From UBA4416 sp046594225 (GTDB lineage: Bacteria > Bacteroidota > Bacteroidia > B-17B0 > Aurantibacillaceae): a stretch of 40,068 nucleotides of DNA. The notes beneath the pieces were generated by a model that saw only the letters and a list, made by a program, of their open reading frames with translations, searched no databases and had not been told where the DNA came from. Shown here piece after piece: positions 7,875 through 15,780 of this stretch; positions within the stretch are counted from its first letter, which is position 1; each line of letters begins with the position of its first letter. Both the position numbers and the translations under genes were made by a program. The stretch is taken from contig JBKJPW010000188.1 of NCBI GenBank assembly GCA_046594225.1, positions 1 through 40,068 on the forward strand, read 5' to 3'.

Positions 7875-8477
7875 ATGGCAACGCAACAACTCACCATACC
7901 AATGTTTCCGCTTAATGTGGTACTATTACCCGGCGAAACAAAAACGCTTCATATTTTTGAAGAGCGTTATAAGCAATTAGTAAAAGACTGTTTAGATAAC
8001 GAAGCGCATTTTGGGATTCCGTTTATGCAGCAAAAAACAATGGGTGATTATGGCATTGAAGTAAAAATAAGCAATGTGCTAAGAAAACATGAAAACGGCG
8101 AAATGGACATTGTTATTGAAGCTGTAAAAATTTTTAAATTAATTGAATTTTCGAAAGTACTAACTCCAAAATTATATGGTGCAGGTATTATTCAGTATGA
8201 AGAAGAAATTATTGAAACGCCATCTCATGTGCTTCAAGAGTTAATCAAAGAATACATGTGGGTGTCTCAAGAAAACATTATTCCTATTGATGCCTTTGAT
8301 AATTCTAATGTATATGGCATTGCACGCTTATTAGATTTATCTGCTTTAGAAAAATATGAATTAATTAAAATGAAATCTACTCTCAATAAAGAAGAGTATT
8401 TGAAACCAAAAATCAAATTATTCATTCATTTGATTAAAACTGAAAATGAATTGAAATCGAAGTTTGTTTTGAACTAG
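7875..8477 (+). CDS. LON peptidase substrate-binding domain protein
   Basis: A 200-residue protein made only of the Lon N-terminal (LAN/ASCH-like) domain, with no ATPase or protease part. The N-terminus TIPMFPLNVVLLPGET and the segment LHIFEERYKQLVKDCL are the family signature (P-F-P-L...PG...L.IFE.RY). Such stand-alone proteins are thought to bind proteins or peptides, but their role is not established. It is convergent with L25, and both genes end at a shared terminator. Confidence 0.85.
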   Translation: MATQQLTIPMFPLNVVLLPGETKTLHIFEERYKQLVKDCLDNEAHFGIPFMQQKTMGDYGIEVKISNVLRKHENGEMDIVIEAVKIFKLIEFSKVLTPKLYGAGIIQYEEEIIETPSHVLQELIKEYMWVSQENIIPIDAFDNSNVYGIARLLDLSALEKYELIKMKSTLNKEEYLKPKIKLFIHLIKTENELKSKFVLN

Positions 8478-8507
8478 GCTTCGGCTACGCTCAGCCTACG
8501 GCATAAT

Positions 8508-8543
8508 AAAAAATCCTCTCTCGAAAGCGAAAGAGGATTTTTT
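8508..8543. terminator. Bidirectional intrinsic terminator
   Basis: AAAAAATCCTC at 8508-8518 pairs perfectly with GAGGATTTTTT at 8533-8543. The A/T runs on both flanks make it functional in both directions. It sits between the stop of the LON-domain gene and the stop of the convergent L25 gene. Just before it is GGCTTCGGCTACGCTCAGCC (8478-8497), itself a small hairpin. Confidence 0.9.
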
Positions 8544-8560
8544 ATTTAAGTTAATCTAAA

Positions 8561-9142
8561 TTATTTTTTAGCTGGAGCAGCATTTGTTTCAGCAGCAACT
8601 GCACGAGTTGTAGTAACAGAAACAACTGATACATTTTTAGCATTTAATAAAACTGTGCCTTTTACAACGATATCACCAACTGCAATTGAATCGCCGATAT
8701 CTAATTTAGTAATGTCGATTTCAATTGTATCAGGCAATGTAGCAGCAATACCGCGAGCTTTTAACTTACGCATTTTTAATACTAATTTACCACCTTTTTT
8801 AACGCCATCAGATTGACCTGTGATAACAACTGGAATGTTTGCTGTTACTGGTTTACCTTCTTGAATCTCTAAAAAATCTGCATGAATTAATTTATCATTG
8901 ATTTTGTGATATTGCGCTTCTTGTAATACTGTTTTGTAAACTTTACCACCTAAGTCGATTTCAACGATGTGTGCATTTGGAGTAAAAATTACAGGTTTAA
9001 ATGCACGGATATCTGCTTCAAAGTGGATTTGTTCTTTTCCACCATAAATTACACATGGTACATTTCCTTTTTCTCTTACCGCCTTAGCGTCTACTTTTCC
9101 TACGTTCGCTCTAAGCGAACCGCTCAATTGTACTGATTTCAT
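8561..9142 (-). CDS. rplY: 50S ribosomal protein L25 / general stress protein Ctc
   Basis: 193 residues, the long CTC form of L25, which binds 5S rRNA. The N-terminus has SGSLRANVGKVDAKAVR and the segment GNVPCVIYGGKEQIHFEAD. The middle contains KINDKLIHADFLEI, typical of the RNA-binding barrel. The C-terminal TL5-type domain includes VKKGGKLVLKMRKLKARG and LPDTIEIDITKLDIGDSI, then an Ala-rich tail. It follows prs in the same direction (81 bp gap), a common pairing because both serve growth functions. Confidence 0.95.
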   Translation of the reverse strand: MKSVQLSGSLRANVGKVDAKAVREKGNVPCVIYGGKEQIHFEADIRAFKPVIFTPNAHIVEIDLGGKVYKTVLQEAQYHKINDKLIHADFLEIQEGKPVTANIPVVITGQSDGVKKGGKLVLKMRKLKARGIAATLPDTIEIDITKLDIGDSIAVGDIVVKGTVLLNAKNVSVVSVTTTRAVAAETNAAPAKK

Positions 9143-9223
9143 TATTTGTTATTTGTTTTTGTGATGTGCTTAAAATGCTCGCTCATTTTTTGACATCTGT
9201 TATTTATATTTATGCGAGTGTAA

Positions 9224-10156
9224 TTACATAATAAAATTGCTACTGATAGACTCATAGTTTTGTACACTATGAATTACTTTAGCAAATAATTCAGCAACTG
9301 ATAATACTTTTATTTTTTCACTTTCTTGTTTCAATGGAACAGTATCTGTTACAATTAATTCAGTTAATTTAGAATTAGTAATATTATCATAAGCTTTTCC
9401 TGATAAAATAGCATGCGTACAAACAGCTCTTACGCTTAATGCACCGCGTTCCATCATCATATCAGCTGCTTTACACAACGTTCCACCAGTATCTACTAAA
9501 TCATCTACCAATACAATATTTCTTCCTTCAATATCACCAATAGCAGTCATGTGATCTACCACATTGGCTTTTGTACGTTGTTTGTAGCAAATAACGATTT
9601 CTGATTTTAAATGTTTAGCATAAGCGTTTGCGCGTTTACTACCTCCCATATCAGGTGCTGCAATAGTTAAGTGTGGTAAATTTAAACCTTGTATGTATGG
9701 TAAAAATATAGATGAAGCGTATAAATGATCTACAGGAATATCAAAAAATCCTTGAATTTGGTCAGCATGTAAATCCATCGTCATTACACGGGTAGCACCA
9801 GCTAAAGCTAACATATCAGCTACTAATTTAGCTCCAATTGCTACACGGGGTTGATCTTTACGATCCTGACGGGCATACCCAAAATAAGGCAACACTGCAA
9901 TTACTTCTTTGGCAGATGCGCGTTTTGCCGCATCTAACATCAATAGTAATTCCATTAAATTATCAGAAGGTGGCATGGTTGACTGAATAGCAAACACGCT
10001 TTGCCCGCGGATACTTTCATCGTAAGACACTTGAATTTCGCCATCACTAAAGCGATAGTGCGACATTTTACCCAAATCTTTACCATACGATTTTGCAATC
10101 TGTTCTGCCAAAGTGTTTGTAGCGCTTCCTGAAAATAATCTAACGTCTGTTTCCAT
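9224..10156 (-). CDS. prs: Ribose-phosphate pyrophosphokinase (PRPP synthetase)
   Basis: 310 residues from the ATG at 10156. A longer frame exists, but METDVRLFSGSATNTLAEQ matches the family start, and a promoter overlaps the longer version. The enzyme transfers pyrophosphate from ATP to ribose 5-phosphate, feeding purine, pyrimidine, histidine and NAD synthesis. Motifs are FSDGEIQV, the catalytic flexible-loop ARQDRKDQPR, MDLHADQIQGFFDIPVDHL and the PRPP-binding IVLVDDLVDTGGTL. L25 follows on the same strand. Confidence 0.96.
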   Translation of the reverse strand: METDVRLFSGSATNTLAEQIAKSYGKDLGKMSHYRFSDGEIQVSYDESIRGQSVFAIQSTMPPSDNLMELLLMLDAAKRASAKEVIAVLPYFGYARQDRKDQPRVAIGAKLVADMLALAGATRVMTMDLHADQIQGFFDIPVDHLYASSIFLPYIQGLNLPHLTIAAPDMGGSKRANAYAKHLKSEIVICYKQRTKANVVDHMTAIGDIEGRNIVLVDDLVDTGGTLCKAADMMMERGALSVRAVCTHAILSGKAYDNITNSKLTELIVTDTVPLKQESEKIKVLSVAELFAKVIHSVQNYESISSNFIM

Positions 10157-10173
10157 TTTGTGTTTAAGGGACG

Positions 10174-10203
10174 CAAATATAGTGAAATTAGCTGTTTTCA
10201 CAA
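10174..10203 (-). promoter_or_regulatory. Promoter of prs
   Basis: On the minus strand TTG (10201-10203) is separated by 19 bp from TATATTTG (10174-10181), a textbook -33/-7 pair for the Bacteroidota housekeeping sigma factor. The start codon is about 18 bp downstream, implying a very short leader. It is back to back with the tRNA-Leu promoter. Confidence 0.75.
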
Positions 10204-10220
10204 TATTTTCACTCGTTTTT

Positions 10221-10249
10221 TTGATATCGCGAAAAACTCATTACATTTG
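10221..10249 (+). promoter_or_regulatory. Promoter of tRNA-Leu
   Basis: TTG (10221-10223), 18 bp, then TACATTTG (10242-10249), matching TTG-N18-21-TAnnTTTG. The tRNA begins 42 bp downstream. The -33 elements of this promoter and the divergent prs promoter lie within 20 bp of each other. Confidence 0.7.
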
Positions 10250-10291
10250 CAGCCCTTATTGTCTGAAAAATGGCAAAAAGGAGTCTAAAAT

Positions 10292-10370
10292 GCCCAGCTG
10301 GCGGAATGGTAGACGCGCTGGTCTCAAACACCTGTGGGAAACCGTGCCGGTTCGAGTCCGGCGCTGGGTA
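10292..10370 (+). tRNA. tRNA-Leu (anticodon CAA)
   Basis: A 79-nt class II tRNA. The acceptor stem GCCCAGC/GCTGGGT pairs fully, the discriminator is A and no CCA is encoded. The T arm GCCGG-TTCGAGT-CCGGC is perfect. The anticodon loop CTCAAAC places CAA at 10325-10327. The anticodon stem CTGGT/ACCTG has one T-T mismatch at the second pair. The long variable arm (TGGGAAACCGT) identifies leucine. A terminator follows 11 bp after the 3' end. The last five bases belong to a 69-bp repeat that recurs at 12296. Confidence 0.95.
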
Positions 10371-10434
10371 CTTAACCGGAAAACCCCTGATAAAGCCTTA
10401 TTTATCAGGGGTTTTTGGTTCGATAAATTATCTT
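10366..10434 (+). repeat. 69-bp direct repeat, copy 1 (tRNA-Leu 3' end and terminator)
   Basis: Begins with the last five bases of tRNA-Leu (GGGTA), continues through CTTAACCGG and the terminator hairpin, and ends after GGTTCGATAAATTATCTT. It is identical to 12296-12364 except for three bases (two in the hairpin loop, one near the end). The two copies are 1930 bp apart in the same orientation and bracket the Fic gene, as expected for att-like ends of an insertion at a tRNA gene. Confidence 0.9.
10381..10414 (+). terminator. Intrinsic terminator of tRNA-Leu
   Basis: AAACCCCTGATAAA and TTTATCAGGGGTTT form a perfect 14-bp stem with a 6-base loop, followed by TT. It is duplicated at 12311-12344 with a different loop, and a related hairpin is at 17866-17897. 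Confidence 0.9.
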
Positions 10435-10469
10435 CACTCTGCAAATTATCGAACTTGCTAAATATTAAA

Positions 10470-12029
10470 TTATTTTTTATTCGAAATCTTTGCCACAGGT
10501 TTTCCTTTAATTCCTTGTTTTACAAGATGAGATAAAAACTTTGCAAATGGCTCGATATCATTTTCTACACTTGCTTTTTCTAAAGCTGCCATATAAGCCC
10601 TGCGTTCTTCTACAGGAATAACAGTCCACGGATAACCTCCTGAAGCCAACATGACATTTAGCATAAAACGCCCCATTCGTCCGTTACCATCCATATAAGG
10701 GTGTATATAAACAAATATAAAATGCCCAAGAACTGCTCTAACAGAAGCTTCTGTTTCATTACTTAATAATTCAAATAATAAAGGCATTGCGTCACGAACT
10801 GCATCTACGTTTAGTGGTACATGTTTAGATTGACTAATATAAACTTGACCATTTCTGTATCCTGCTAAATCAGATGGTTTTAATAAACCAACTGTTACAC
10901 TTGGTGCAAATAATTCTCGATACCAATCTCCATGTTCAGCATCAGTAACCTTTCCTGAGTTCTTGCCACTAAGTATTTTTTTTATGCTTCCCCTAACCTT
11001 TTGCGTTGCCTGCCAATAACCCCTTGCGGCCATCGCATCTCTTTGTTGTTTGTCTTCATTATTCTTTTTTGCATCCCAATTACCACTTTTAACTCGCTCT
11101 ATTAATTCGGGCGTTACTTTATATTGTTCAATTGACAAGGAGTGATAAGCATCGGTTACATAAATATCTTCCACCATCTTCATGTACTTCGCATGGTCTT
11201 CCGGTATGCCCGGAGCTTTTGGAAAATGTTTAATAACAACTTCTCTCATTGCATGCCACATCAATTTTATTCTGTTCACATAAGGAGATCTTTCTCTTGA
11301 AGATAAAGCAACTGGTGTTTTCGTTTCAAACGGATCAGTTTCTCTTACATCATATCCGGCAGATTTCATTGCTTTTACAATATCATCAGCAATTCTATCC
11401 TGCCCCACGTTTCTAAATGCCCCTGCCAATCTGCCTGCAACGGTACTATGTCCGCCATCAAGAAGTATTGATAATATATCCGATGAATTACTAATCATTG
11501 TAAGTGCTGTTCTTACATCGGTTGCGCTTCTAATAAACATTGTAGGCGAACAATGCACGAGAGAAGAAGGAAGCGTTAACATTCGTATGCCATTTATCTC
11601 TTGAATTTCGGCACTATTTGCTAAAGGAGATTTTATACTAAATAATGACGTATTATGTGGTAATGGTGTTTGAGAATTAACACCTTGGATTGATCTAATA
11701 ATTAATTGTTGAGGAACAGTCCAATTTCCGGAATGTATCTGTAAAGATTGTTCAGGAGAAATACAATAAGTTTCAGCATATCTATCAGACAAATACCTCG
11801 TACAAAAGTGCCAATAGGATGCGTACCAAGAGGTGCTATCTCCTTGTTGCTCGGTTGACGGAACTGATAAATACCACCCTTTCATTACTTCGCTTAAAAA
11901 GCCGTTCTTCGACAAACGCTCTCTATGTACTCGGCTTAATTCAGAGGCTTTAATTGCCATAATACCCTTATCTTGAAGCTCCTTTAGTGCTTCAAGAGAT
12001 TCTGCTAATTTTTCGCTTGGTGTTGCCAT
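10470..12029 (-). CDS. Fic-domain protein with AbiEi-like N-terminal winged helix
   Basis: 519 residues. The C-terminal third carries the Fic motif HPYMDGNGRMGR (His443-Arg454), the active site that transfers AMP or a related group to protein hydroxyl side chains. Upstream, SLSIEQ (297-302) sits where class II Fic proteins have the inhibitory (S/T)xxxE(G/N) helix, with the last position changed to Q. Residues 20-55 (KGIMAIKASELSRVHRERLS, GFLSEVMKGWYL) resemble the winged-helix head of AbiEi-type proteins, followed by a segment of unclear fold. It is the only full gene between two 69-bp repeats next to tRNA-Leu, so it was probably acquired by transfer. Defence or toxin activity is plausible but not shown. 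Confidence 0.85.
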   Translation of the reverse strand: MATPSEKLAESLEALKELQDKGIMAIKASELSRVHRERLSKNGFLSEVMKGWYLSVPSTEQQGDSTSWYASYWHFCTRYLSDRYAETYCISPEQSLQIHSGNWTVPQQLIIRSIQGVNSQTPLPHNTSLFSIKSPLANSAEIQEINGIRMLTLPSSLVHCSPTMFIRSATDVRTALTMISNSSDILSILLDGGHSTVAGRLAGAFRNVGQDRIADDIVKAMKSAGYDVRETDPFETKTPVALSSRERSPYVNRIKLMWHAMREVVIKHFPKAPGIPEDHAKYMKMVEDIYVTDAYHSLSIEQYKVTPELIERVKSGNWDAKKNNEDKQQRDAMAARGYWQATQKVRGSIKKILSGKNSGKVTDAEHGDWYRELFAPSVTVGLLKPSDLAGYRNGQVYISQSKHVPLNVDAVRDAMPLLFELLSNETEASVRAVLGHFIFVYIHPYMDGNGRMGRFMLNVMLASGGYPWTVIPVEERRAYMAALEKASVENDIEPFAKFLSHLVKQGIKGKPVAKISNKK

Positions 12030-12077
12030 TATTGATATTATTAGGAATTGGTAAGTTTGTAAACTAGGTTATTGAGT

Positions 12078-12115
12078 TGTGTTAAAATTAGCTTTTTACG
12101 CTGTGTTAAAATTAG
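12078..12115 (-). promoter_or_regulatory. Two 14-bp direct repeats upstream of the Fic gene
   Basis: TGTGTTAAAATTAG occurs at 12078-12091 and again at 12102-12115, 24 bp apart. Each is preceded or followed by AGGTTATT, and a degraded third unit (ATGTAAAATTAC) follows at about 12121. They lie 50-90 bp upstream of the Fic start codon. This is a plausible operator for an autoregulator such as the protein's own winged helix. Confidence 0.55.
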
Positions 12116-12224
12116 GTTATTATGTAAAATTACAATAAATATTTTAATATTGGCAGAAATTAAAGAGTTAATAGAAACCAAAAGAATGCGAGAAAATAAA
12201 AAGTACCTCTATAGCCTGAAGTGA

Positions 12225-12296
12225 CTACGGGTCGAATTCATTAGTTCTCTAAGTGATTGAAAACCATTCATAAGGTTCGATAAATCCAACCCGTAG
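12225..12296. other. 72-nt tRNA-sized element with 8-bp terminal inverted repeat
   Basis: CTACGGGT (12225-12232) and ACCCGTAG (12289-12296) are perfect reverse complements separated by 56 nt, giving the length of a tRNA. GGTTCGATAA (12274-12283) sits 22 nt from the end of the 7-bp 'acceptor' arm, close to the 21 nt of the T-loop in the real tRNA-Leu. The D and anticodon arms are not recognisable and the T stem is poor, so it is not a functional tRNA. It abuts repeat copy 2. It may be a tRNA remnant or an attachment-site structure. Confidence 0.45.
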
Positions 12297-12364
12297 GGTA
12301 CTTAACCGGAAAACCCCTGATAAAGGATTATTTATCAGGGGTTTTTGGTTCGATAAATGATCTT
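12296..12364 (+). repeat. 69-bp direct repeat, copy 2
   Basis: Matches 10366-10434 at 66 of 69 positions in the same orientation. It starts with GGGTA, as the tRNA-Leu 3' end does, and includes the same 14-bp terminator stem at 12311-12344 and the trailing GGTTCGATAAAT. It marks the far boundary of the 1.9-kb Fic insertion. Confidence 0.9.
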
Positions 12365-12496
12365 TAAGAATCCGGATTGTTTATTTTCAACGAGTTGCTT
12401 GTTCAAGTTTTCAAGCTTATTCAATAATTAATGATACATTTAATCAAATTTATGGGGTCAATTTTTTCAGTTGAGCTTAAACTATATTAAGACAAT

Positions 12497-15061
12497 ATGA
12501 AAATTAGAAAAAACGACTTATTCATTTCCCTTACCATCTTCTCTATTTTAGTTTTGATTGTAGCATTCTCGTTAAAGAATATTTATGAGATGAATACTAA
12601 TTCTAAAGCAGTTGTTCATTCATACGAAGTGAAAATGAATTTGGCGAACAATCTTTCCTTTTTAAAGGATGTTGAAACAAGTGCAAGAGGTTTTGCTTTA
12701 ACTGGAAATAAAGTTTTTAAAGAACCGTCTAATTCGGCATTGCCCGAAATTCAAAAAAACATATTGCACTTGCGAACTTTGTTTAACGATAACCCAATTC
12801 AATTGTTAAAACTCGATTCGCTTGAGCAACTTATTAACTTAAAAGTTGAATTCACTCTAGAAATTATTAATACAAGGGAGAAACTAGGTTTAATTGCAGC
12901 ATCTGAAATTGTTTCTACCGAAAAGGGTAAAATTGCCATGGACAACATCCGTAATCTCTCGCATAGAATGAATGATTTGGAAGACCGAGTACTAATTGAT
13001 AAAAATAAAATTGAGGATAAAAGTTATTTCATTGCCCAATTTTTCGCTTTAGCAGGAGGTATTCTCGCCATATTAATTGCCGTTTTTTTAATGATTATCA
13101 TTAAGAACTCTTTAAAACTTAAATCAAAACTACAAGAATCAGAGACAAAGTTTATGCAAGCATCACAATATGCAAGAAGTTTAATTGAGGCTTCACTCGA
13201 CCCTCTCGTTACAATTTCTCCCGAAGGAAAAATCACCGATGTAAATGAAGCATCAGCTAAAGTAACTGGAGAAACAAGAAATAAATTGATTGGTGCAGAC
13301 TTCTCTGATTATTTTACCGAGCCTGAAAAAGCGCGTGAAGGATACAAGCAGGTTTTTGAAAAAGGATTTGTTTCTGATTATCCGCTTACTATCCACCACA
13401 AAAATGGAAAGTTGACCGATGTATTATACAACGCATCAGTTTATAAAGACGATAAAGGAAATGTATTAGGAGTGTTTGCGGCAGCAAGAGATGTGACAGC
13501 ACAAAAACAGTCATCTCAATATGCAAGAAGTTTAATTGAAGCATCGCTCGACCCTCTTGTTACAATTTCTCCTGAAGGAAAAATTACGGATGTAAATGAA
13601 GCATCAGCTAAAGTAACAGGAGAAACAAGAGAAAAATTGATTGGCACAGACTTCTCTGATTATTTTACCGAGCCTGAAAAAGCACGTGAAGGATATAAGC
13701 AGGTTTTTGAAAAAGGATTTGTTTCCGATTATCCGCTTACTATCCACCACAAAAATGGAAAGTTGACCGATGTATTATACAACGCATCAGTTTATAAAGA
13801 CGATAAAGAAAGTGTATTAGGCGTGTTTGCAGCAGCAAGAGATGTGACAGACCAAAAAAGAATTACAGAAGAATTGAAAGCGGCAAGAGTGGTTTCGGAT
13901 TTGGCAACAATAACTGCGGAAGATGCAAAACTTGTAGCCGAAAATGCATTACACTCAAAGCAGCTATTTTTAGCGAACATGAGTCATGAAATTCGCACAC
14001 CAATGAATGCAATTCTTGGCTTTACAAAAATACTATTGAAACAAGATTTTGAACCCAAGCAAAAAGAATATCTTGATGCTATAAAAACAAGTAGCGATGG
14101 ATTACTAGTGCTCATTAATGACATCCTTGATTTAGCAAAAGTAAATTCAGGGAAAATGACCTTTGAAGAAACGCCTTTCAAAATGGAATCGTCGATAACT
14201 ACAATGCTTCAGGTATTTGAATTTAAAATTCAAGAAAAGAATTTAGAGATAGTGAAAGACTACGACAACAAAATCCCAGAGGTATTGTTAGGCGATGCAG
14301 GGCGTTTGCACCAGATACTTTTAAACCTTTTGAGTAATGCCATAAAGTTTACAGAGAATGGAAAAATAACAATAACGATTAGATTGCTAAATGAAGATAA
14401 TGAGAAAGTAGTTGTTGAGTTTGCTATTACTGACACGGGGACAGGAATACCAGAGGATAAATTTGAGTCCATTTTTGAAAACTTTCATCAGGCAACAAGT
14501 TCAACTTCAAGATTATTCGGAGGTACTGGATTAGGGCTTGCCATCTGTAAACAATTAGTAGAAAAACAAGGCGGAACTATTTTAGTAAAAAGTAAAGTTA
14601 ATGAAGGCTCAACTTTTAGTTTCACTTTAAGTTTTCAAAAAACTAATACAGAAATTAAATTAGAAAGTGAAGAAGTGGAATTGGATAATGACATTAAAGT
14701 CATAAAAGTATTGTTAGTTGAAGACATTAAACTCAATCAATTATTAATGAAAATAATTTTAGATGATTTTAAATTCAAATACGATATAGCAGATAACGGC
14801 AAAATTGCTATAGAAAAAATGGAGAAAGAAACTTATGATATTATCTTGATGGACTTGCAGATGCCTGAAATGAATGGGTTTGAAGCCACAGAATATATTC
14901 GTAATACGTTAAAATCACAAATTCCAATTATAGCTTTAACAGCTGATGTAACTACAGTTGATTTAGAAAAATGCAAAGCCGCTGGCATGAATGATTATGT
15001 TTCCAAACCTCTAGATGAACGAATTTTATATTCTAAGATGATTGCTTTATTAAAAAGTTAA
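12497..15061 (+). CDS. Membrane hybrid histidine kinase (CHASE3-PAS-PAS-HisKA-HATPase-REC)
   Basis: 854 residues. Two transmembrane helices (about 10-30 and 176-200) flank a helical CHASE3-like periplasmic domain that includes DVETSARGFALTGN. Two PAS domains (about 224-340 and 341-457) are nearly identical to each other. The HisKA box FLANMSHEIRTPMN holds His497. The HATPase domain has NLLSNAIKF, DTGTGIPED and FGGTGLGLAI. The C-terminal receiver carries Asp786 in LMDLQMPEMNG and a conserved Lys near SKPLD. It lacks an Hpt domain. It resembles the kinase at 18053-20086 throughout, so the two are paralogues. The signal sensed is unknown. Confidence 0.93.
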   Translation: MKIRKNDLFISLTIFSILVLIVAFSLKNIYEMNTNSKAVVHSYEVKMNLANNLSFLKDVETSARGFALTGNKVFKEPSNSALPEIQKNILHLRTLFNDNPIQLLKLDSLEQLINLKVEFTLEIINTREKLGLIAASEIVSTEKGKIAMDNIRNLSHRMNDLEDRVLIDKNKIEDKSYFIAQFFALAGGILAILIAVFLMIIIKNSLKLKSKLQESETKFMQASQYARSLIEASLDPLVTISPEGKITDVNEASAKVTGETRNKLIGADFSDYFTEPEKAREGYKQVFEKGFVSDYPLTIHHKNGKLTDVLYNASVYKDDKGNVLGVFAAARDVTAQKQSSQYARSLIEASLDPLVTISPEGKITDVNEASAKVTGETREKLIGTDFSDYFTEPEKAREGYKQVFEKGFVSDYPLTIHHKNGKLTDVLYNASVYKDDKESVLGVFAAARDVTDQKRITEELKAARVVSDLATITAEDAKLVAENALHSKQLFLANMSHEIRTPMNAILGFTKILLKQDFEPKQKEYLDAIKTSSDGLLVLINDILDLAKVNSGKMTFEETPFKMESSITTMLQVFEFKIQEKNLEIVKDYDNKIPEVLLGDAGRLHQILLNLLSNAIKFTENGKITITIRLLNEDNEKVVVEFAITDTGTGIPEDKFESIFENFHQATSSTSRLFGGTGLGLAICKQLVEKQGGTILVKSKVNEGSTFSFTLSFQKTNTEIKLESEEVELDNDIKVIKVLLVEDIKLNQLLMKIILDDFKFKYDIADNGKIAIEKMEKETYDIILMDLQMPEMNGFEATEYIRNTLKSQIPIIALTADVTTVDLEKCKAAGMNDYVSKPLDERILYSKMIALLKS
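13166..13867 (+). repeat. Tandem duplication of a 351-bp PAS module
   Basis: 13166-13516 and 13517-13867 encode two consecutive 117-residue PAS modules beginning QYARSLIEASLDPLVTISPE. They are nearly identical in DNA as well as protein and differ only at scattered positions (for example RNKLIGAD versus REKLIGTD, DDKGNV versus DDKESV). This indicates a recent in-frame duplication. Confidence 0.9.
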
Positions 15062-15250
15062 ACCTGTAAAAGTTTTTTTGACGGATACACTGGATTTATG
15101 TAACAATGTTTTTCAGCAAAGTGTAATCATTAACCCGAAAAGAAGGATCAAAATTACCGAAATGTCTTTATGGTACTTTGGGGTAAACGACATCATAAAG
15201 TATAAAAAGACTTTTCATTAATTCGTGAGGGCTTAACACGTTATGGTATC

Positions 15251-15676
15251 TCATGGTTGTGAAACGTTATGTTCCTCCATTAATGCACGTGCAATTTTTT
15301 CAAATTTTTCTTTAGTAATTGGTTTAATAATATAATCAGATACTTTACTTATTTGCTTTATTCTTTCAGTCTCAGTCAGTGAAATAGATGATGAAACTAC
15401 ATAAATAGCTATTTTTTTACCGAGTTTCGGCTCCAACATAATAAACTTTTCCAAAAACTCAAAGCCATCCATTATTGGCATATTCAAATCAAGTAGAATA
15501 ATTTCAGGGAGCAAATCTAAGTTCTTTGAACTAGATTTTAGAAAATTAATTGCTTCCTCACCATTTGAAAATGTCTTAATTCGGTTTACAAGTTTTGTAC
15601 TTTCAATTACTTTACTTACGATAAATTGAACAATTTCATCATCATCAATAAGTGCTACTAAATTTATTGGTCGCAT
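15251..15676 (-). CDS. Single-domain response regulator (CheY-like)
   Basis: 141 residues, a receiver domain with no output domain. The acidic pocket is in LIDDDEIVQFI (residues 9-19), the phosphoacceptor is Asp63 in IILLDLNMPIMDG, the switch serine/threonine is in VVSSSIS and the conserved lysine is in IIKPITKEKF. Proteins of this type pass phosphate between hybrid kinases or bind partners. It lies between two hybrid kinases, one of which has an Hpt domain, so a role as a phosphorelay shuttle is a reasonable inference. Its promoter carries the shared regulon motif. Confidence 0.92.
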   Translation of the reverse strand: MRPINLVALIDDDEIVQFIVSKVIESTKLVNRIKTFSNGEEAINFLKSSSKNLDLLPEIILLDLNMPIMDGFEFLEKFIMLEPKLGKKIAIYVVSSSISLTETERIKQISKVSDYIIKPITKEKFEKIARALMEEHNVSQP

Positions 15677-15713
15677 TTGTCTAATTTTTAAATTAATTCT
15701 TCTTAATATATGA

Positions 15714-15780
15714 TAAACCTAATCTATTTAGAAAAATATAGTATTACATTATTTTAATGATATGTTGTATTGTTCACACA
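15714..15780 (-). promoter_or_regulatory. Shared regulon promoter upstream of the response regulator
   Basis: Minus strand: TGTGTGAACAATACAA (15765-15780), 15 bp, ATGTAA (15744-15749), 22 bp, TAGGTTTA (15714-15721). The spacing is identical to the promoters of the kinase at 20086 and the genes at 31029, 32733 and 39938. The upstream element and the -7 box each differ slightly from the better copies, so this is the most diverged of the five full-length sites. The start codon is 37 bp past the box. Confidence 0.7.

Larger units (their letters stand above)
12030..12496. other. Intergenic segment: Fic promoter region, truncated frame, repeat boundary
   Basis: No complete gene. In order it holds the Fic upstream region with 14-bp direct repeats (12078-12115), a 24-codon frame on the plus strand starting with TTG at 12150 (MAEIKELIETKRMRENKKYL, then a stop at 12222-12224) that looks like the start of a lost gene, a 72-nt tRNA-sized inverted-repeat element (12225-12296), the second 69-bp repeat (12296-12364), and about 130 bp of AT-rich DNA before the histidine kinase, in which TACATTTA is a weak -7-like box. 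Confidence 0.6.

Noticed and set aside
10113..10535. Plus-strand frame running across the tRNA-Leu gene
   Set aside because: It overlaps the prs promoter, the tRNA and its terminator, so it is not a protein gene.
15078..15221. A 47-codon plus-strand frame starting with TTG after the first hybrid kinase
   Set aside because: No family recognised, weak start and no supporting context. It could be a fragment of an old gene but I cannot support it.
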